NCBI RefSeq assembly: GCF_011752935.1
Contig: NZ_VWWO01000002.1
Coordinates: forward strand, 868,001 to 932,000
Length of the DNA: 64,000 nucleotides
Source: Chitinophaga sp. Cy-1792
GTDB taxonomy: Bacteria > Bacteroidota > Bacteroidia > Chitinophagales > Chitinophagaceae
Direction: 5' to 3'
Shown: positions 61,046 through 64,000 of the stretch, piece after piece
Layout of the letters: the number at the start of each line of letters is the position of its first letter
Numbering within the stretch: the stretch's first letter is position 1
The notes under the pieces: model-generated
Told to the model about the DNA's origin: nothing
The model's database searches: none
Seen by the model: the letters and a program-made list of their open reading frames with translations, nothing else
Position numbers and translations under genes: made by a program

Positions 61046-64000
61046 ATGAACAAAATTAGACAATCAAGATCAATTCTGCCCCAAAAAAAATGGTGGCAGG
61101 TACTGACTATTTTTCTGCTGTTGGCCAGCTTTCGGGTGATGGCCCAACAGCCTTCGCTGAGCAGGCCCATTTCCGTGTCGCTGAACAACACCTCGCTGGC
61201 AGCAGTGATCGCGGAAATAGACCGGCAAAGTGAATTCTCTTTTTCCTACGACAAAAACTCACTGGCCGCTATCAAAGTGGCCACTATCCATAAGACAGGC
61301 GTTCCGCTGCAACAACTGCTGGAAGAACTGAATGCCACCTATGGACTGGCTTACCAGGTGAATGCCAATACCATCGCAGTGCGCCTGAGTGGCCCAAAAG
61401 GAAATCCAAACCACGGCAGTATAAGAGGCCGTGTAGTGGATTTTGAAACCGCCACACCACTTCCGGGAGCCACTATCCACCTGGAAGGTACCGGACTCGG
61501 TACCATCACCGACAATAAAGGCTATTACCAGCTGGATAATATCCCGGTATCTTCCTATAATGTCGTAATTACTTTTATTGGTTATCAGTACGGTAAGATC
61601 GACGGTGTTAAAATTGAAAAGGACCGGACGGCGGTATATGACGTGAAAATGCAGACCGGTGGCGCTCTAAAGGAAGTAGTAGTGGGAAGCGGCATCCGTA
61701 AGGTGAAATCTGTAACACATAGCACCGAGCAACAGCTGTTGCAGGAGATTCGCGGGTCTACCGGTGTGGTTTCCGGTATCTCCAACGAACTGATCGCCAA
61801 AACAGCCGACCGTAATGCTGCCGAAATTGTAAAACGTATTGCCGGTGTATCGGTGGTAGATGACAGATTTATTGTGGTACGCGGTATGAATGAACGTTAT
61901 AACCTCACTTACCTCAACGGTAATATCGCGCCGTCAACAGAGCTGATGTCGAAAGCATTTGCCTACGACCTGCTGCCTAGTAGTGTGATAGATAAAATAC
62001 TCGTATATAAATCGCCGGTAGCAGACCTGGTAGGTGACTATGCCGGCGCTGCCATCAAGGTTTTTACCAAGAATGCCGTGCCGGTAAAGCACTTCGATAT
62101 GGGGCTGCAGCTGGCCTACAGAGAAGGGACCAGCATGCGGAATGTCAACAGCTATAACGGTGGTAAGCTGGACTTCATCGGTATAGACGATGGAACCAGG
62201 AAGCTGCCTGGGTTTTCTCCCGGTATCTTCCAGAGTAATAAGCAGGTGACCGGCCTTTCCCAGGAAGCCATGCTAAAAGGATTCAACAGTACATTATCTC
62301 CCGGTACCCGCTACAGTACACCGGATATGCAGTTCTTTGCCAACTATTACAACAGCTGGAAAATAGGACAGGCAAGACTCTATGACCTTACCTCCGTTAC
62401 CTATACCAAAGAAACCATGGCAAGCGGCGTATACCGCCAGCGGGGCAATACCAATATGAACCGCCTGGCTTCCGGCGACTACGGGCAATCCTATGGCGAC
62501 AAAAACCGTATCATCAACAGTCAGCAAACGATTGAAACCGGGAAAATTAATGTCCTTGAAAATCTGCAATTAAAATTAAACAACAACAACTCCGTCTCCC
62601 TGCAAAACTTTTTTGTAAACGATGGTAAAAGATTTACCGGGATCGACTATACGACGCCCAATACTATACCGGAGTATTACCGGCTGGAAACCTTCAAGCT
62701 GGACAAAATACTCTCCTTTCAGCAACGTATGCTGTATTCCGCCAACCTTAGCGGCCGGCATCTGACAGATACTTCCGGCAAACATGAACTGGTGTGGAAT
62801 ATTGGATATAGCTACGATCTGCAAAGCGTGCCAGACCAGCGTATCAGTCATTTTTCCGCACCTTTTTCCACGATAGATTCAGCCGCCTGGAAGGCTTTGG
62901 GCTCCAATGGAAACGCTTCCAATACCCAGGCAGGTATGATCTCCAGGTTATTTATCAAAAATATTGAAAACGTATATAACGTTTCACTGGATTATACTTT
63001 CCATATTACACCGGCCTTTTACCTGAAAACAGGTGGTTATGAGCTGTTCAAAACCAGGGAAGTAGGGCGCAGAACATTTCGCGTGAACAGGGCCGGATTA
63101 AGAAACGATGAAACCGTTCCTCCCTATGGCGACCTGGACTGGACGACCAACTACGGCTACAGCAACATGGACCTGATCCGTTTCCGCCCACAGGAGCTTT
63201 CCGGTTTATGGAGTACAAAATATTTTCCGCAGGACATGACAGGACTGGCCCTGTATGATGTTACTACACCTATGGACGCCTATACGGCCAGTGAGCAATA
63301 CAACGCTTTTTACCTGATGGGCGACTGGAAGGCGGCGCATGAAAAACTGACGCTGAACGCAGGCCTGCGGTGGGAGTATGACCGCCAGCGACTTTCAGGT
63401 GCCAAAGTAGGCGCAGAAGGGCCCGGTTCCATTGAGGAAGTCAACGTAGACCATAAAAAAGCCATCCTGTTGCCATCATTGAACTTCAGCTACCGGCCAC
63501 AGGAAAAAGTAGTGCTCAGAACAAGTTACGGCAGAACCGTCAACAGGCCCGATTTCAGAGAGATCACACCGTACCAGGATTTTGACTTTCAGAATAATGA
63601 AGTCACCGTTGGTACTTCCCATATCGTAACTGCTGTTATTGACAACTATGATGTAAGGGCAGAGATCTATCCGCGCAATGGCAATGAAGTATTCAATCTG
63701 GGTGCTTTTTACAAGCATATACAACATCCTATCGAGCGTTTGCGTACAGAACTGACCAGCAGCGAAGCGGGTGATGTATATGATTTTACTACGATTACCT
63801 ACGATAACTCTGTTAGCGCCAATCTTTATGGCCTGGAGGCAGAGATTAAGAAAAGCCTGTCGTTTATACCGGGAAATGTTTTCCGCCATTTGTCGCTGGT
63901 GATCAACGGCTCCTGGATTGCCAGTGATACACGTCGTAGAAAGGTGAACAACAATTATGCTTCCGATACCGCCTGGAAGCGCGGTGGTCAGCTGCAGGGA
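61046..64000 (+). CDS. TonB-dependent receptor with STN domain, 3'-truncated by window edge
   Basis: The frame is open from ATG 61046 to the last base (985 codons). A signal peptide (about 16-34, ending FRVMAQ) precedes an STN domain (about 45-115: LNNTSLAAVIAEIDRQSEFS). A carboxypeptidase-like domain follows (about 125-205: IRGRVVDFETATPLPGATIH). The plug domain is at about 245-345 (NAAEIVKRIAGVSVVDDRFI, VVRGMNERYNLTYLNGN). Next come barrel strands such as ASRLFIKN-type and LNFSYRPQEKVVLRTSYGRTV. The plug is not of the SusC type, and no SusD follows within the window, so the ligand may not be a glycan. STN couples it to the FecR upstream. Confidence 0.9.
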   Translation, partial: MNKIRQSRSILPQKKWWQVLTIFLLLASFRVMAQQPSLSRPISVSLNNTSLAAVIAEIDRQSEFSFSYDKNSLAAIKVATIHKTGVPLQQLLEELNATYGLAYQVNANTIAVRLSGPKGNPNHGSIRGRVVDFETATPLPGATIHLEGTGLGTITDNKGYYQLDNIPVSSYNVVITFIGYQYGKIDGVKIEKDRTAVYDVKMQTGGALKEVVVGSGIRKVKSVTHSTEQQLLQEIRGSTGVVSGISNELIAKTADRNAAEIVKRIAGVSVVDDRFIVVRGMNERYNLTYLNGNIAPSTELMSKAFAYDLLPSSVIDKILVYKSPVADLVGDYAGAAIKVFTKNAVPVKHFDMGLQLAYREGTSMRNVNSYNGGKLDFIGIDDGTRKLPGFSPGIFQSNKQVTGLSQEAMLKGFNSTLSPGTRYSTPDMQFFANYYNSWKIGQARLYDLTSVTYTKETMASGVYRQRGNTNMNRLASGDYGQSYGDKNRIINSQQTIETGKINVLENLQLKLNNNNSVSLQNFFVNDGKRFTGIDYTTPNTIPEYYRLETFKLDKILSFQQRMLYSANLSGRHLTDTSGKHELVWNIGYSYDLQSVPDQRISHFSAPFSTIDSAAWKALGSNGNASNTQAGMISRLFIKNIENVYNVSLDYTFHITPAFYLKTGGYELFKTREVGRRTFRVNRAGLRNDETVPPYGDLDWTTNYGYSNMDLIRFRPQELSGLWSTKYFPQDMTGLALYDVTTPMDAYTASEQYNAFYLMGDWKAAHEKLTLNAGLRWEYDRQRLSGAKVGAEGPGSIEEVNVDHKKAILLPSLNFSYRPQEKVVLRTSYGRTVNRPDFREITPYQDFDFQNNEVTVGTSHIVTAVIDNYDVRAEIYPRNGNEVFNLGAFYKHIQHPIERLRTELTSSEAGDVYDFTTITYDNSVSANLYGLEAEIKKSLSFIPGNVFRHLSLVINGSWIASDTRRRKVNNNYASDTAWKRGGQLQG

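Noticed and set aside
1..64000. tRNA, rRNA, CRISPR, insertion sequence or prophage genes
   Set aside because: Looked for cloverleaf-like segments, regular repeat-spacer patterns, transposase motifs and phage genes; none was seen.

Overview
The window looks like chromosome from a free-living, glycan-degrading member of the Bacteroidota, most probably a Chitinophaga relative. The evidence is two SusC/SusD pairs, many secreted glycosidases with the family's typical signal peptides and lipoprotein signals, a SusC with an N-terminal STN domain coupled to ECF sigma/FecR pairs, and moderate GC content. The genus is inferred from gene style only. No rRNA, tRNA, CRISPR array, transposase or phage gene was seen.

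Region 1 (1-47729) is one very large polysaccharide utilization locus (PUL). It starts inside a GH78 alpha-L-rhamnosidase gene cut by the window edge. It continues with a GH2 enzyme, a DUF3826 protein, a SusC/SusD pair without STN domain (5923-10960), a candidate surface glycan-binding lipoprotein and a PL1 pectate lyase. Then follow a beta-helix/DUF6298 protein, GH140, GH43, a candidate GH143-like propeller, a candidate GH142-like (alpha/alpha)6 enzyme, GH2, a GH78-sialidase fusion, and an STN/esterase/TIM-barrel fusion. The last block holds GH141, a Gfo/Idh/MocA dehydrogenase, a sodium:solute symporter, GH78, GH127, a GH43-like propeller, GH106 and a DUF5703 (GH95-related) enzyme. From 5923 to 46772 all 20 genes are on the plus strand with tiny gaps or 4-base ATGA overlaps. 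The locus ends against a convergent AraC-type regulator with no spacer.

The set GH140 (apiosidase), GH141, GH106, GH78, GH127, PL1, a GH95-like enzyme and the probable GH142/GH143 pair matches the families known for breakdown of rhamnogalacturonan II (RG-II), the most complex plant pectin. I read region 1 as an RG-II or RG-II-like PUL. Two architectures stand out. The sialidase-fold protein and the (alpha/alpha)6 enzyme that I recall as one fused protein in Bacteroides thetaiotaomicron (chain D: Ara-Dha) are here two overlapping genes. A rhamnosidase is fused to a sialidase-fold domain, which would suit chain C (Rha-Kdo). These substrate assignments are inference.

Region 2 (48057-56773) is a second, minimal PUL: ECF sigma factor, FecR anti-sigma, STN-type SusC, SusD and one unrecognised (alpha/alpha)6 enzyme. 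It ends at a strong bidirectional terminator.

Region 3 (56847-59335) holds unrelated small genes: an outer-membrane barrel protein, a SMI1/KNR4 (SUKH)-like protein and a short secreted protein of unknown function.

Region 4 (59346-64000) is a third signalling set: an ECF sigma factor divergent from a FecR gene and an STN-type TonB-dependent receptor that runs off the window end.
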